Assembly: GCF_030316135.1 (NCBI RefSeq)
Contig: NZ_CP128185.1
Coordinates: 558,001 to 622,000, forward strand
Reading direction: 5' to 3'
DNA from: Aliiglaciecola sp. LCG003
Lineage (GTDB): Bacteria; Pseudomonadota; Gammaproteobacteria; Enterobacterales; Alteromonadaceae
Length of the DNA stretch: 64,000 nucleotides
The notes beneath the pieces were generated by a model. It made no database searches, was not told the DNA's origin, and worked only from the letters and a program-made list of their open reading frames with translations. Positions 17,511-27,356 of the stretch are shown one piece after another. Position 1 is the first letter of the stretch, and each line of letters starts with the position of its first letter. Made by a program: the position numbers and the translations under genes.

Positions 17511-17975
17511 TTAGAATGGTTTAATAAAAGCCACGCCAAGAACATATGCTTCTTCACCATCGATGAAATCAACTGCTACCGTAGGGGCTACACCAAAGTC
17601 ACCAAGATGGAAATCATAGCTAGCACTAAGGCGATAAAGATCTTCAGAATGGGGATGATCACCACCAAGCTTTTCTCTGCCTACGCCCATACCTAAGCGG
17701 ACATTCTGAGTGGGATGGTAATATAGTGAAGCCAAAGAAACGGTTATTCCGTCACCGTGATGGGCGTCTTTGGTTTTTTCATATACTGCACCTGCACCCC
17801 AGTTAGTATTAAATTTGTACTCGTACTCGAAACCGTAGGTAAGTTCAGTTTCATTTTCGGCGTTAGTCATACCAATAAAAACACCTGGAAAGTGTTGTTC
17901 ATCACCCGCTGCTGCAACCCCAAACGCAAAACAGGTGAGAAGTGTAGTAGAAAGTAACTTTTTTAAACTAATCAT
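17511..17975 (-). CDS. Small outer-membrane beta-barrel-like protein of unknown function
   Basis: 154 residues with a clear signal peptide (LKKLLSTTLLTCFAFGVAAA). The mature part consists of alternating aromatic/polar strands (YGFEYEYKF, WGAGAVYEKT, SLASLYYHPTQNVRLGMGVG, YRLSASYDFHLG) and ends VLGVAFIKPF with a terminal Phe, typical of small 8-stranded barrels. No family recognised. It has an isolated position upstream of a chemotaxis receptor. Confidence 0.75.
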   Translation of the reverse strand: MISLKKLLSTTLLTCFAFGVAAAGDEQHFPGVFIGMTNAENETELTYGFEYEYKFNTNWGAGAVYEKTKDAHHGDGITVSLASLYYHPTQNVRLGMGVGREKLGGDHPHSEDLYRLSASYDFHLGDFGVAPTVAVDFIDGEEAYVLGVAFIKPF

Positions 17976-18569
17976 AAAGTGAGGATCCTAAATACAATGA
18001 AATCAGTTAATATCGATTGGCGTTATGTTAATGCAATCGATTCTATATAGTACTATACTTTGGTATGAAGAGTGGCGATAAATTGAATCAGTAGAAGCCT
18101 TTTCGAGTAAATTATTGAAAAATAACACCCGAGTTATTAATTGATAATATTTTGATTGTTAATTTTATTATTATGGCTTTTTTCGTAGTATCAAATTCAT
18201 ATTAGTTTTAAATTAAATTACCTTTGCTAATTGAGGTTAGTAAGTTTTTGTTTTTATGTTACTGATAATAATGGTTTTATTTTGGTTGTGGTTAAATCTC
18301 GCTGGTCAGGCTGTGTTTGATTTTTAAGTTGGAGTTTATAAAAAGTATCACTGAACTAAACTCGGAGTAAAATAACTTTCAGGTCAATATTTTCTAAATT
18401 TATATTCTTTATTGCCCAATTAAAAATACAAAGTGGTTATTATTTAATTGTGTTATATAAATACATACCTGTGTATTTTTGTTCGGTCTAATTAAACAAT
18501 AATACTGAGTTCGCGTTAAAAATTACTCGGATATGTTTCTGGCCCATATTGTTACAGATTATTTTAGTT
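17976..18569. other. AT-rich intergenic region, no gene supported
   Basis: About 590 bp of AT-rich sequence between the beta-barrel gene and the hydrolase. The only frame worth noting is a 23-codon hydrophobic one at 18256-18327 without a placed ribosome site. The first 100 bp should contain the promoter of the minus-strand barrel gene, but I cannot assign boxes with confidence. Confidence 0.5.
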
Positions 18570-19061
18570 TTAAATCCTCAATAAAAATGTTCTGTAGAGT
18601 TGCAAAACTTGTTCAATCGAAGCATTAAGTCGATGGTCGCCATCAATCAGGTGCAAGGTGCATTTTGCCTGATGTGCATATTTGATTGAGTTATCTATCG
18701 GAATTATGTTGTCAGACCAACCGTGAGCAATCTCAACGTTGCTCAAATCAGTGGGGTAGGATTGGTGTTGATAGTCAGGCATATACAGCGCAGGAGCTAG
18801 TAAAAATATACCCTGCGGTTTATTGGCTTGTGCCGCGACGAGTGAAACATAACCTCCCATACTTGAGCCGACTAAAATGTATGGCTGAGTTTCCCTTTGC
18901 AAATAATTATTGAGCTTCGTTACCCGCTCGTCTGGATTGACTACAGCGGTATAATCTAGACTATCAACCTCTAAACCCAACGCTTTACTTAAATTGGCGA
19001 GCTTGGTTATTTTACTCCCCCAAGGCCCACTTTCTTTGCCGTGCGAGAAAACGACTTTCAT
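18570..19061 (-). CDS. Alpha/beta hydrolase of the YqiA/RBBP9 type
   Basis: 163 residues. VFSHGKESGPWG at the N-terminus, the nucleophile elbow GSSMGGYVS around 68-76, and late Asp (GWSDNIIP) and His (DGDHRLN) give a complete Ser-Asp-His triad. Small cytoplasmic esterase family; substrate unknown. Monocistronic, with no informative neighbour. Confidence 0.85.
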   Translation of the reverse strand: MKVVFSHGKESGPWGSKITKLANLSKALGLEVDSLDYTAVVNPDERVTKLNNYLQRETQPYILVGSSMGGYVSLVAAQANKPQGIFLLAPALYMPDYQHQSYPTDLSNVEIAHGWSDNIIPIDNSIKYAHQAKCTLHLIDGDHRLNASIEQVLQLYRTFLLRI

Positions 19062-19530
19062 ATCACAATCCTAGTTAGGTTTTAAAAAATAGCATTAGCA
19101 GAATATCAAAGGGATAACGCATGTTAAATCCGCTGCTCTTCAACAAGACTAGAAGTTTTAGGCCTGAAAATGCAGCGAATGAACAGTAAAGGTGTTCAAC
19201 ATCAAGTGATGAAAACTCTTAATGGCCATATGTCATATATGCCGTATTTAGTGTCGCTCAGGTCATTAAGCCTCTTTCTGAACAGTCGCGATTCAATACA
19301 GCCCAGCTCCTATGAGTCATTGTTCCCTTTGAATGTGTTTTTATAGACCTAAAAGACCGCACCGCGATTAAGCTAGACTTAGTATACATTAACCGCGATT
19401 TAATTTAAATTGAGTGAACTGTCGATAGCTAGGCTACCGGCTAAAAACAATATCGGTCTGCTTATTAATTGTGGCATCACCTTCTCGTGGGGCTTTCAAT
19501 ATGGTGTCATATCCAAACAAGGTTAAGCCT
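19062..19530. other. Intergenic region upstream of the efflux operon
   Basis: About 470 bp holding the divergent promoters of the hydrolase and the RND efflux genes. A 20-codon N-terminal extension of the adaptor frame (from 19471) is open but lacks a ribosome site and would bury the lipoprotein signal, so I treat it as untranslated. No further gene or repeat is seen. Confidence 0.4.
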
Positions 19531-20616
19531 ATGAATCTGCTCAAACTTATCACCGCGGCATCTGCGATTTGTATTCTGTTCGCCTGTAATGAACCGCCAC
19601 TAGCTGTTGATAAAAAAGCAGGCAGCGGAGTGGAACAACTAGAAACTGTGAGTGCAGAACAGCGCACTATCAACATCGAAGTGCAGTTTGATGGTATCGT
19701 GGAAGCGGTGAATCGTTCGACTGTTTCAGCCCAAACCAGTGGTCGAATTGTAGAATTGCCCTTTGATGTGGGGGACTTTGTCGCACAGGGTGAGGTGATT
19801 GCACGTTTGACCGACAGTGAGCAACAGGCCGCACTAGTCAATGCCAATGCACAACTAAACGATGCTCAGGCAAGATTTACAGAGGCAGACCAGCAACTGT
19901 CACGGATTAATGATGTCTTTTCACGAGGTGCAGTGTCTAAAGCAGATTTAGATAGAGCCAAAGCCGCACAAAATAGTGCTGCGGCTAGAGTTCAATCAGC
20001 CAAAGCGGCGATCACGGATGCCCAGCAAAGACTGTCATACACCAAGGTTGTTGCGCCCTATAGCGGGATATTAGTGCGCCGACTGGCCGATGTCGGCAGC
20101 ACAGTTGCCCCAGGAAGCCCGTTGATGGAAGGGGTTTCACTTTCACATTTGCGTGTTCAAGTTGATGTGCCACAGAATTATATTGGCTCGCTAAGACAGC
20201 ACAAACAAGCACGGGTGATACTTCCTGACGGTCAATCTATTGAGGCAGCGTCATTGCGCATACCCCCTTCGGCGGATACTGCTAGTCATAGCTTCAAATC
20301 GCTGGTGGAACTGCCTCAAGCTGAACGGGAGCCGCCATTATTTCCAGGTACTCTAGTAAAGGTTGCTTTTGCAACCGGCAGTGAAGAATCAGTTACATTG
20401 CCCGATGTTGCCGTAGCAAAACGTGGTGAAGTCAATGGCGTTTATGTATTGGACGCCAATCAAATGCTTGAATTTCGTTATGTTCGTCTCGGTAAACTGT
20501 TAGCGGGCGACCATAGGGTAGTAGAGGCAGGTATTGAGCAAGGCACACTAGTTGCGCTAGACCCAGTTGCTGCTGCCAGCGTATATAAATCCCAGCATTT
20601 TAATCACCAAAATTAA
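19531..20616 (+). CDS. RND efflux periplasmic adaptor lipoprotein
   Basis: 361 residues from ATG 19531, chosen because it begins with a lipoprotein signal whose lipobox is LFAC (Cys19). It has the barrel-sandwich and hairpin organisation of membrane fusion proteins: QTSGRIVELPFDVGDFVAQGEVIARL, coiled hairpin with DAQARFTEADQQL and KAAQNSAAARVQSA, and KVVAPYSGILVRRLADVGSTVAPG. It links an inner-membrane RND pump to an outer-membrane channel. The permease gene follows 11 nt downstream; no TolC-type gene is in the window. Confidence 0.93.
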   Translation: MNLLKLITAASAICILFACNEPPLAVDKKAGSGVEQLETVSAEQRTINIEVQFDGIVEAVNRSTVSAQTSGRIVELPFDVGDFVAQGEVIARLTDSEQQAALVNANAQLNDAQARFTEADQQLSRINDVFSRGAVSKADLDRAKAAQNSAAARVQSAKAAITDAQQRLSYTKVVAPYSGILVRRLADVGSTVAPGSPLMEGVSLSHLRVQVDVPQNYIGSLRQHKQARVILPDGQSIEAASLRIPPSADTASHSFKSLVELPQAEREPPLFPGTLVKVAFATGSEESVTLPDVAVAKRGEVNGVYVLDANQMLEFRYVRLGKLLAGDHRVVEAGIEQGTLVALDPVAAASVYKSQHFNHQN

Positions 20617-20627
20617 AGGAGCTGCGA

Positions 20628-23600
20628 ATGTCTGCTGCCACACCGTTAGGGATTTCCGGGCGTATAGCCAAACAATTTCTGACATCAGAAATTACCCCAC
20701 TATTGGCTGTGGTTGGATTGTTGCTTGGTTTGTTTGCTGTTTTGGTGACTCCTCGTGAGGAAGAGCCGCAAATTAATGTGACCTTTGCCAACGTGTACGT
20801 GGCTTTTCCTGGCGCCAGCGCTAAAGAAGTCGAGTCACTGGTTACTACCCCAGCAGAACAGATTGTGTCGGAAATCCAAGGGGTGGAACATGTCTACTCA
20901 GCCTCCTCACCGGGTATGGCTCTATTGACCGTTCGCTTTACCGTAGGCGAAGACAGAACGGATGCCATAGTGCGCTTATATAATGCCTTTTATTCAAATC
21001 AGGATACCTTTCCGGCTAATCTTGGCATCATGCCTGTCCTGATAAAGCCGAAAGGAATTGATGATGTACCTATCGTAAGCGGCACCATATGGAGTCAAAA
21101 TCCAGATTTAACCAGTGTGGATTTACTCAGCATAGCCCGCGCGATGGAGGCCGAATTGCAGCGAGTGCCGGGTACACGTGAAATAAAAACCATTGGCGGG
21201 GCCGCATCCGTGGTCATGGTGAATTTCGATCCTGTTCGCTTGGCTTCATATCAATTATCTTTAAGTGATCTGCGACAAAGTTTAGCCGCTGCGAATGCTT
21301 CCGCTGATGCAGGCAACCTGATCAGTCAAAACGAACAAATTAAAGTCCAGGTTGGGTCATTTTTAACCTCTGCTCAAGACATTGCCGAACTGGTAGTGGG
21401 TGTATTTAAAGGTGCGCCGGTATTTCTGCGCGATGTGGCTGATGTCAGCCTTAGCCACGACAGCCCAGAACATTATGTAGCCTTTGGTATCGGTGCCGCC
21501 AGTTCACTTGATGTAACTGGCCGTTATCCCGCTGTCACTATGACAGTCGCGAAAAAGCCGGGCGAGAATGCCGTTGATGTGGCCAATGCTGTGATTGAGC
21601 GCTTCGACCAAATGCAGGGGATTTACTTTCCCGATGGGGTAGAAGCCACTATTACTCGCAATTACGGGGCCACCGCAGAAGAAAAAGCCCAGACGCTAAT
21701 TAAGAAGCTAATATTTGCTACCTTATCGGTAATAGTGCTGGTGATGATAGCACTGGGTCGGCGGGAAGCCTTTGTCGTGGGGGCGGCGGTCGTTGCAACC
21801 CTAGCGATTACCCTATTCGCCTCATGGGCATGGGGTTTTACCTTAAACCGAGTCTCGTTGTTCGCATTGATTTTCTCCATCGGCATCCTGGTGGATGATG
21901 CAATCGTGGTAGTGGAAAACATTCACCGGCATATGACTTTAGGTGGCAGAGAGTTAAAAGACGCCATTCCTATTGCTGTAGATGAAGTGGGCGGCCCTAC
22001 AATTCTGGCAACTTTTACGGTTATCGCAGCGTTATTACCTATGGCGTTCGTCAGCGGATTGATGGGTCCGTACATGCGACCTATTCCGATCAATGCGTCT
22101 ACGGGTATGCTCATCAGCTTAGCAGTTGCTTTCATTCTGACCCCATGGTTATTTTTACGCCTATTCAAAAACCAACCTCATCATGCTACTGAAGAAACAA
22201 GCACTAACAGCCGTTTTCTGAATCTGTTTACACGCCTACTGAACCCGTTTTTAAACAAAGTCGCAGGAAGGATGAACCGAATTTGGCTGCTGATAGTTAT
22301 CTTGGTGTTGATTGCGCTGTCATTGTTACTGGTAGTAAATCGCGGGGTGATGATGAAAATGTTGCCCTTCGATAATAAAAGTGAATTTCAGCTAGTAATT
22401 GATATGCCAGAAGGCACCACCCTTGAACAGACCTTTGCCACCTTGCAGGCGCTGGCGGATGATCTGGAAGCCTTACCTGAAATGGACAACTATCAGCTCT
22501 ATGCGGGCACTGCTGCCCCCATCAATTTTAATGGCTTGGTGCGACAATATTACCTGCGCAGAGAAGCCAATATGGGGGAGGTTCAGGTCAATCTGGCGCA
22601 TAAGGATTTGCGCAATCGCAAAAGCCACACCATTGCCCTTGAAGCGCGAAAGTTAATTGCCGCCACAGCAAAAGCACACAACGCCAATGTTAAAGTGGTG
22701 GAAATGCCACCGGGCCCGCCAGTGCAAGCCCCACTGGTCGCTGAAGTATACGGTTTAGATTATCAACGTCAGTTGAATGTAGCACAACAAGTGAAACGGC
22801 AATTCACTAAAGCAACAGATGTGGTGGATGTAGATGACAGTGTTGAAGCCCCTCAGCGTAAATGGATCCTAGCCATTGACCGAGCCAGAGCCGCCAAACT
22901 TGGCGTGAGCCAGGCCAGTATTGTGGCAGACATGACCGCCGCGTTGGCTGGCGAGGACAGCTCTTATCTACATCAAGAGCAAGCGAAAGTCGCCATCCCT
23001 ATTCGTTTAACCTTGCCGGTGGTAAATAAAAACGATTTACTGGCACTGCAAAATCTGCGGGTTCGCGCTCAATCCGGTGAATTGATTGCTTTGTCTGAGG
23101 TCACTATTTTACAACAGCAATTGCGTGAGCAAACGATTTATCATAAAGACTTACTCCCTGTAGTGTACGTAACGGGTGACGTGGCGGGTGAAACTGACAG
23201 CCCTTTGTATGGTCTGGCTGAAATCGCCTCAAGCCTAGATGAACATAGGGTGGAAGGCGAGATTATTGAACAGTACTATATTCAGCAGCCGGAAAATCCA
23301 TACAAGTGGAGTATGAAATGGGATGGTGAGTGGCAGGTTACCTATGAAACCTTCCGTGATATGGGCATAGCATACTCTATCGGCCTGTTAATGATTTACT
23401 TGTTAGTCGTCGCCCAATTTCGCTCCTACTCGATACCGCTAATCATCATGGCACCGATCCCTCTGACCATTATTGGTATCATGCCTGGCCATGCTTTACT
23501 TGGGCAGCAATTTACCGCCCCGTCAATGATCGGTATGATAGCCCTTGCGGGGATCATAGTGCGCAATTCCATCCTACTGGTAGACTTTATTCAGCAACAG

Positions 23601-23843
23601 GTTCGCGAAGGTAAAGACTTACAAGCTGCAACCATAGAAGCAACAGCTGTCCGGTCTGTCCCTATTGCGCTAACCGCTCTGGCTGCCATGATGGGGGGCT
23701 TCTTTATTATTGATGATCCCATCTTTGGTGGGCTAGCCGTATCGCTGATATTTGGTTTACTGGTATCCACCTTGTTAACGTTAATTGTCATTCCAGTGGT
23801 GTTTTATGCATATCAGTATCAGAAAAATGAAAGCCACGTTTGA
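20628..23843 (+). CDS. RND efflux permease (AcrB/MdtB-like)
   Basis: 1071 residues, full RND length. Twelve membrane helices with two large periplasmic loops; N-terminal GISGRIAKQFLTSEITPLL, EEPQINVTFANVYVAFPGAS, the proton-relay helix ILVDDAIVVVENIHRHM containing the paired Asp, and IALAGIIVRNSILLVDFI in the second half. Proton-driven export of drugs, solvents or metals; the sequence does not show which. Co-transcribed with the adaptor (11 nt gap with an AAAGGAG ribosome site). Confidence 0.95.
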   Translation: MSAATPLGISGRIAKQFLTSEITPLLAVVGLLLGLFAVLVTPREEEPQINVTFANVYVAFPGASAKEVESLVTTPAEQIVSEIQGVEHVYSASSPGMALLTVRFTVGEDRTDAIVRLYNAFYSNQDTFPANLGIMPVLIKPKGIDDVPIVSGTIWSQNPDLTSVDLLSIARAMEAELQRVPGTREIKTIGGAASVVMVNFDPVRLASYQLSLSDLRQSLAAANASADAGNLISQNEQIKVQVGSFLTSAQDIAELVVGVFKGAPVFLRDVADVSLSHDSPEHYVAFGIGAASSLDVTGRYPAVTMTVAKKPGENAVDVANAVIERFDQMQGIYFPDGVEATITRNYGATAEEKAQTLIKKLIFATLSVIVLVMIALGRREAFVVGAAVVATLAITLFASWAWGFTLNRVSLFALIFSIGILVDDAIVVVENIHRHMTLGGRELKDAIPIAVDEVGGPTILATFTVIAALLPMAFVSGLMGPYMRPIPINASTGMLISLAVAFILTPWLFLRLFKNQPHHATEETSTNSRFLNLFTRLLNPFLNKVAGRMNRIWLLIVILVLIALSLLLVVNRGVMMKMLPFDNKSEFQLVIDMPEGTTLEQTFATLQALADDLEALPEMDNYQLYAGTAAPINFNGLVRQYYLRREANMGEVQVNLAHKDLRNRKSHTIALEARKLIAATAKAHNANVKVVEMPPGPPVQAPLVAEVYGLDYQRQLNVAQQVKRQFTKATDVVDVDDSVEAPQRKWILAIDRARAAKLGVSQASIVADMTAALAGEDSSYLHQEQAKVAIPIRLTLPVVNKNDLLALQNLRVRAQSGELIALSEVTILQQQLREQTIYHKDLLPVVYVTGDVAGETDSPLYGLAEIASSLDEHRVEGEIIEQYYIQQPENPYKWSMKWDGEWQVTYETFRDMGIAYSIGLLMIYLLVVAQFRSYSIPLIIMAPIPLTIIGIMPGHALLGQQFTAPSMIGMIALAGIIVRNSILLVDFIQQQVREGKDLQAATIEATAVRSVPIALTALAAMMGGFFIIDDPIFGGLAVSLIFGLLVSTLLTLIVIPVVFYAYQYQKNESHV

Positions 23844-24024
23844 CTTTGGGTTAAAAAATGACCGAACCTAAGTGGTGAACTCATGGAGCGTGCTGCATTA
23901 GAACTTTGGGTCTTATTAAGTTACCACTATAGTTAAGCCAGAAAGTATTCTGTCTTGATGTATCTAGCGGGTTTTTCAAAATACGCCAAACCGCTATAAT
24001 TGCTAATAGTTATAAGGGAAAATA

Positions 24025-24300
24025 ATGTCCAATACACTTATACATAATGAAAAAGAATGTAAATATGAGTATCATATTGACGGCCATATTGCTTACATCA
24101 CTTATGATGTACAAGGTGATAAGGTGCATCTAACCCACACTATAGTACCGGATGATCTGGCTGGTAAAGGCCTAGCCAAGACGCTTCTGGAGGATGTGCT
24201 AGAAGAAATTAAAAAGGCTAATAAAAAAGCCGTTGCCCAGTGTTCTTACGTGGTTAGATATCAAGAAAAACATCCTCAAGCGAGCGACCTATTTGCTTGA
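24025..24300 (+). CDS. GNAT-type N-acetyltransferase domain protein (YjdJ-like)
   Basis: 91 residues; AAGGG upstream of ATG 24025. Single short GNAT domain: AYITYDVQGDKVHLTHTIVPDDLAGKGLAKTLLEDVLEEI contains the acetyl-CoA-binding G-x-G-x-A segment, followed by VAQCSYVVRYQEKHP. The family is small cytoplasmic acetyltransferases of unknown substrate. Monocistronic. Confidence 0.88.
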   Translation: MSNTLIHNEKECKYEYHIDGHIAYITYDVQGDKVHLTHTIVPDDLAGKGLAKTLLEDVLEEIKKANKKAVAQCSYVVRYQEKHPQASDLFA

Positions 24301-24409
24301 TTACGCTAACGGTCGGTTTGAATTGATCTGGTAGAAACATGCGTAAGCCGATTTTGAATCTTTTGCACTTAACCAACGTTTTATTCAACAGGTTCAATTC
24401 AATTCTGCT

Positions 24410-25507
24410 TTATTGGGCTAAGCAAGCTTGAATATGTTCAGCCCAGTAATTTGGCTGGTGGACTACTGCCCGATCACCAATCGATATTTCGCATACACAA
24501 GTTTGTTTACTACCGGAGCGAGGTAGCGGAAGCACAATAATACCGGTGTGTTGTGCGTAGCTTACGATTCTTGCCGCTAAGTCTTGGGCGCTCATATCAA
24601 AGTGCAGGTGAAACATAGCGACCTGAGGGTTAGCTGGCACTATGCTCAATGGCGCGCAGCGCAAAGCGTCACATAATTGCCGTGTATAATCGACAAATTG
24701 CGGCATGGCAGATAGGTATTTGTTAAGCCCAGCGCGGGCGGCGATGACCTCAGGGTAAAGTGTAATCGGGTTTCCTCCAGCTCTTCGTGCCCAAACTCGC
24801 GCCTGATCAATGAGCTTGTCACTGCCAAGTAGTGCTGCACCGGATATTCCGCCTAGATCTTTATAAAAGCTGACATAAATACTATCAAATAGTGAGGCGA
24901 TCTCGGCAAGGGGGCGCTGGTAAAATTCTGTGGTTTGCCATATCCTAGCGCCATCTAAATGCAATTTTATTCCATGCTCCTTACACCATGCTTTAATCGT
25001 GGTCAGGTCACTCCAACTGGGTAACTGACCACCTATTTCACGCATCGGTGTTTCAATTATAATCGCAGCTGTCGTCGCAGGATCCAGCTTGCCGAAGTCG
25101 TCTATAGTTAAGACCTGATTATAGGTGCCCATTTCAGCCACGTTTAAGCCCCAGAGTTGCTCAATCGCCCTATGTTCATGCAGCAAAAGATGGGATGTTG
25201 GGTGCAATCCCACATATGAACGGCCCGTTAGTTGGCTATAGCATTTGAGTGCCGCACACTGAGCGAGGGTTCCTGTAGGAAGAAAAAGGCAACTTTGGGT
25301 TGAGAATAATTGACTTAACTGTTGCTCAAAATCGCTAATTATCCCGCCTCTACCATAGCTGTCGCGACTGTCGTTGCTAGTTATAGATTGACTCAACAGC
25401 TTAAGCTCATCGGCCATGTCCAGTTGTTGATGGCGATGGATAGCAGCTTTAGCGTGGGCGTGAAGCTCGTCAAAGCGGGTTTTAAGTAAATCAGATATCA
25501 GCGTCAT
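24410..25507 (-). CDS. PLP-dependent beta-eliminating lyase family (threonine-aldolase-like)
   Basis: 365 residues. Fold-type I PLP enzyme: SYGRGGIISDFEQQLSQLF, FLPTGTLAQCAAL, HLDGARIW (D185 to contact the pyridine nitrogen), and SFYKDLGGISGAALLG with K216 as probable Schiff-base lysine. Best overall match is low-specificity threonine aldolase, which cleaves threonine to glycine and acetaldehyde, but related lyases share these motifs. The zinc-ribbon gene lies 4 nt upstream on the same strand. Confidence 0.82.
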   Translation of the reverse strand: MTLISDLLKTRFDELHAHAKAAIHRHQQLDMADELKLLSQSITSNDSRDSYGRGGIISDFEQQLSQLFSTQSCLFLPTGTLAQCAALKCYSQLTGRSYVGLHPTSHLLLHEHRAIEQLWGLNVAEMGTYNQVLTIDDFGKLDPATTAAIIIETPMREIGGQLPSWSDLTTIKAWCKEHGIKLHLDGARIWQTTEFYQRPLAEIASLFDSIYVSFYKDLGGISGAALLGSDKLIDQARVWARRAGGNPITLYPEVIAARAGLNKYLSAMPQFVDYTRQLCDALRCAPLSIVPANPQVAMFHLHFDMSAQDLAARIVSYAQHTGIIVLPLPRSGSKQTCVCEISIGDRAVVHQPNYWAEHIQACLAQ

Positions 25508-25511
25508 AGTG

Positions 25512-25763
25512 TTATTTCATGTGGATTTTACCGCCAATAATCTTATATGCAGGCGTACCTCGAATCAAAGTTTCTCTGGCAAACTCTTGTTTACAGCCAG
25601 GGCAATGACAGGGTGTTGTTGTGTGATCTTCTACAATGCGTTCTAAAAAACACTTTAATAGTGCTCCCTTACCGCCCTTACGGTATTTAAACAGCAACGT
25701 CTTACACTGCAAGCACGAAATTAGCACCGTGCGTTTAGGTCCCTTTTTATTTGGCTTTGCCAT
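25512..25763 (-). CDS. Small zinc-ribbon-like protein of unknown function
   Basis: 83 residues from ATG 25763 (a TTG at 25772 is possible). Basic N-terminus (MAKPNKKGPKRTVLISC) and two Cys clusters, CLQC and CHCPGC, that could bind one zinc ion. RGTPAYKIIGGKIHMK is the C-terminus. It resembles small conserved zinc-ribbon proteins of gammaproteobacteria. It is followed after 4 nt by the threonine-aldolase-like gene, so both are one transcript. Confidence 0.72.
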   Translation of the reverse strand: MAKPNKKGPKRTVLISCLQCKTLLFKYRKGGKGALLKCFLERIVEDHTTTPCHCPGCKQEFARETLIRGTPAYKIIGGKIHMK

Positions 25764-25954
25764 ATTACCCAACAGGTTGTTGCTTTATTCGTTATGGTAC
25801 TCACAAAGCGAGTTAAAAACACTATTGCCCATTTTAGTCCATTGGGTTTTGTTATTTGAATTTTAGATTTCATACAAGTGACTATGGCTGAAAGCTAATG
25901 CCAGACCCCTCACACTATAAACAGTTTGATTTTTCCTTACTCTTTTTGAAGTGC

Positions 25955-25960
25955 TATAAT
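25955..25960 (+). promoter_or_regulatory. Extended -10 promoter for dusA
   Basis: TGCTATAAT (25952-25960) is a perfect extended -10 element; the -35 region is weak, as usual for such promoters. It implies a leader of roughly 125 nt before the dusA start. The leader contains several short G/C-run complements (CCCGATAGGG, GGGCAAAATCCC) that could fold, without a recognised riboswitch. Confidence 0.6.
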
Positions 25961-26092
25961 GCGCCACCGCTGCATTCCTGATGTTGTAAATCGTTTCCCG
26001 ATAGGGTCAAAATAAGGAATGAAAGGGCAAAATCCCGCATTGCGAATTTGCTGTGGAAAATAGATATATACCATATAAAACAAAGGCCTAAC

Positions 26093-27130
26093 TTGAAACC
26101 TACGACTCAACCACTCAATCGCACCATCTCAGTCGCTCCAATGCTGGATTGGACTGATAAACATTGTCGCTATTTTTTACGGCAGATATCCCAGCATGCA
26201 TTGTTGTATACAGAAATGGTAACTACTGGGGCAATCATATTCGGCAAAGGCGACTACTTGGCATTTAATGATGCTGAGCATCCCGTGGCATTGCAATTAG
26301 GTGGTTCTGATCCTGTCGATATGGCTCGTTGTGCGGTTTTAGCCCAACAACGTGGTTACGATGAAGTGAACATTAATGTTGGCTGCCCTTCCGATAGAGT
26401 ACAAAATGGTCGCTTTGGGGCGTGTCTGATGGCCGAGCCGGACACTGTGGCTACCTGTATCAAAGCCATGCAAGCTGAAGTGGATATTCCCGTTACAGTC
26501 AAATCCCGGATCGGTATTGACCAGATGGATGAATATGAAGATCTTACCCGCTTTATTGATGTGGTTGCTGACAGCGGCTGTGACACCTTTATTGTGCATG
26601 CCCGCAAAGCCTGGCTGAAAGGCCTTAGCCCAAAAGAAAACCGCGATGTACCGCCGCTAATGTACGATAGGGTGTATCACCTCAAGCAGCAGTTTCCTGA
26701 TCTACACATCAGTATAAATGGCGGAGTGAAAACACTGGATGATACGGATCTGCATTTAAACTATATTGATGGTGTGATGATTGGTCGTGAGGTTTATAGC
26801 AACCCTTATATCCTCGCTGAAGTTGATAGCCGTTATTATCAGGATAACCACAGTATTCCTAGTCGTCACCAAATTGTGCACAACATGATTGCCTATGCTC
26901 AGACTCAGCTCGATGAGCCTTATGCTCGGATTTGGCATATCGCTCGACATATGCTCGGTTTGTTTCAGGGCCAACCTGGCGCGAGGATTTGGCGCAGGTA
27001 TCTTAGTCAAAATGGCACCCAAAAAGGAGTCGGGGTTGAATTGCTAAGTGATGCACTAGCTGTACTTGACGAAGCTCAATTGCAAGCCGAAAAATTTCAG
27101 AGTGAGTCGTTCATTAACAGAGTTGGTTAA
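26093..27130 (+). CDS. dusA: tRNA-dihydrouridine(20/20a) synthase DusA
   Basis: 345 residues from TTG 26093, which has AAAGG 9 nt upstream and gives the family N-terminus (PLNRTISVAPMLDWTDKHCRYF); the open frame runs further upstream to 26048. FMN-dependent reductase: YTEMVTTGAIIFG, NVGCPSDRVQNGRFGACLM with the catalytic Cys, VKSRIGID, FIVHARKAWLKGLSPKENR and GVMIGREVYSNPY. It reduces U20/U20a in the tRNA D-loop. Length agrees with E. coli DusA. Confidence 0.95.
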   Translation: MKPTTQPLNRTISVAPMLDWTDKHCRYFLRQISQHALLYTEMVTTGAIIFGKGDYLAFNDAEHPVALQLGGSDPVDMARCAVLAQQRGYDEVNINVGCPSDRVQNGRFGACLMAEPDTVATCIKAMQAEVDIPVTVKSRIGIDQMDEYEDLTRFIDVVADSGCDTFIVHARKAWLKGLSPKENRDVPPLMYDRVYHLKQQFPDLHISINGGVKTLDDTDLHLNYIDGVMIGREVYSNPYILAEVDSRYYQDNHSIPSRHQIVHNMIAYAQTQLDEPYARIWHIARHMLGLFQGQPGARIWRRYLSQNGTQKGVGVELLSDALAVLDEAQLQAEKFQSESFINRVG

Positions 27131-27152
27131 ATTAACCAAGCTCATTGGTTAA
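27123..27152. promoter_or_regulatory. Palindrome plus repeat: candidate enhancer site for the downstream sigma-54 promoter
   Basis: TTGGTTAAATTAACCAA (27123-27139) is a perfect palindrome, followed by another TTGGTTAA at 27145-27152, 22 bp from the first. It overlaps the dusA stop and lies about 120 bp upstream of a sigma-54-type promoter, the usual distance for an enhancer-binding activator. Similar repeats precede the pspA promoter. Candidate binding site for a PspF-like protein. Confidence 0.4.
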
Positions 27153-27198
27153 AAATACTAAAAAGTAACTTTAGTGCAAATAATAGCCTGCGTCAAAC

Positions 27199-27219
27199 AC
27201 CCTCGCAAATCACGAGGGT
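27199..27219 (+). terminator. dusA terminator
   Basis: ACCCTCG and CGAGGGT form a 7 bp GC-rich stem with a 7 nt loop, followed by a short TTTCT stretch, 70 nt after the dusA stop. A plausible intrinsic terminator with a weak U-tract. Confidence 0.65.
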
Positions 27220-27267
27220 TTCTATAAATTCCTTAATAATCAATGATATGTAAATTTTATTTGTAGT

Positions 27268-27283
27268 TGGCACAACTATCGCA
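27268..27283 (+). promoter_or_regulatory. Sigma-54 (-24/-12) promoter for the small secreted protein gene
   Basis: TGGCACAACTATCGCA carries GG and GC separated by exactly 10 bp, the invariant -24/-12 spacing, and keeps TGGCAC fully. Expected transcription start is around 27294, about 60 nt before the ATG at 27357. Its surroundings (TTTGTAGTTGGCAC) closely resemble those of the pspA promoter at 28827. Confidence 0.7.
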
Positions 27284-27356
27284 ATAGTAATTGCGACTTA
27301 ACTAGTAACTGAATAATCAGTGACTAAATTGGAAAACCAACTCAAAGGAAAATACC

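Noticed and set aside
18256-18327. 23-residue hydrophobic peptide frame
   Set aside because: The nearest ribosome-like GAGG is about 20 nt away and AT-rich sequence easily yields such short hydrophobic frames.
25961-26092. Possible structured leader RNA before dusA
   Set aside because: Short complementary runs exist but no known riboswitch core or terminator/anti-terminator pair could be recognised.
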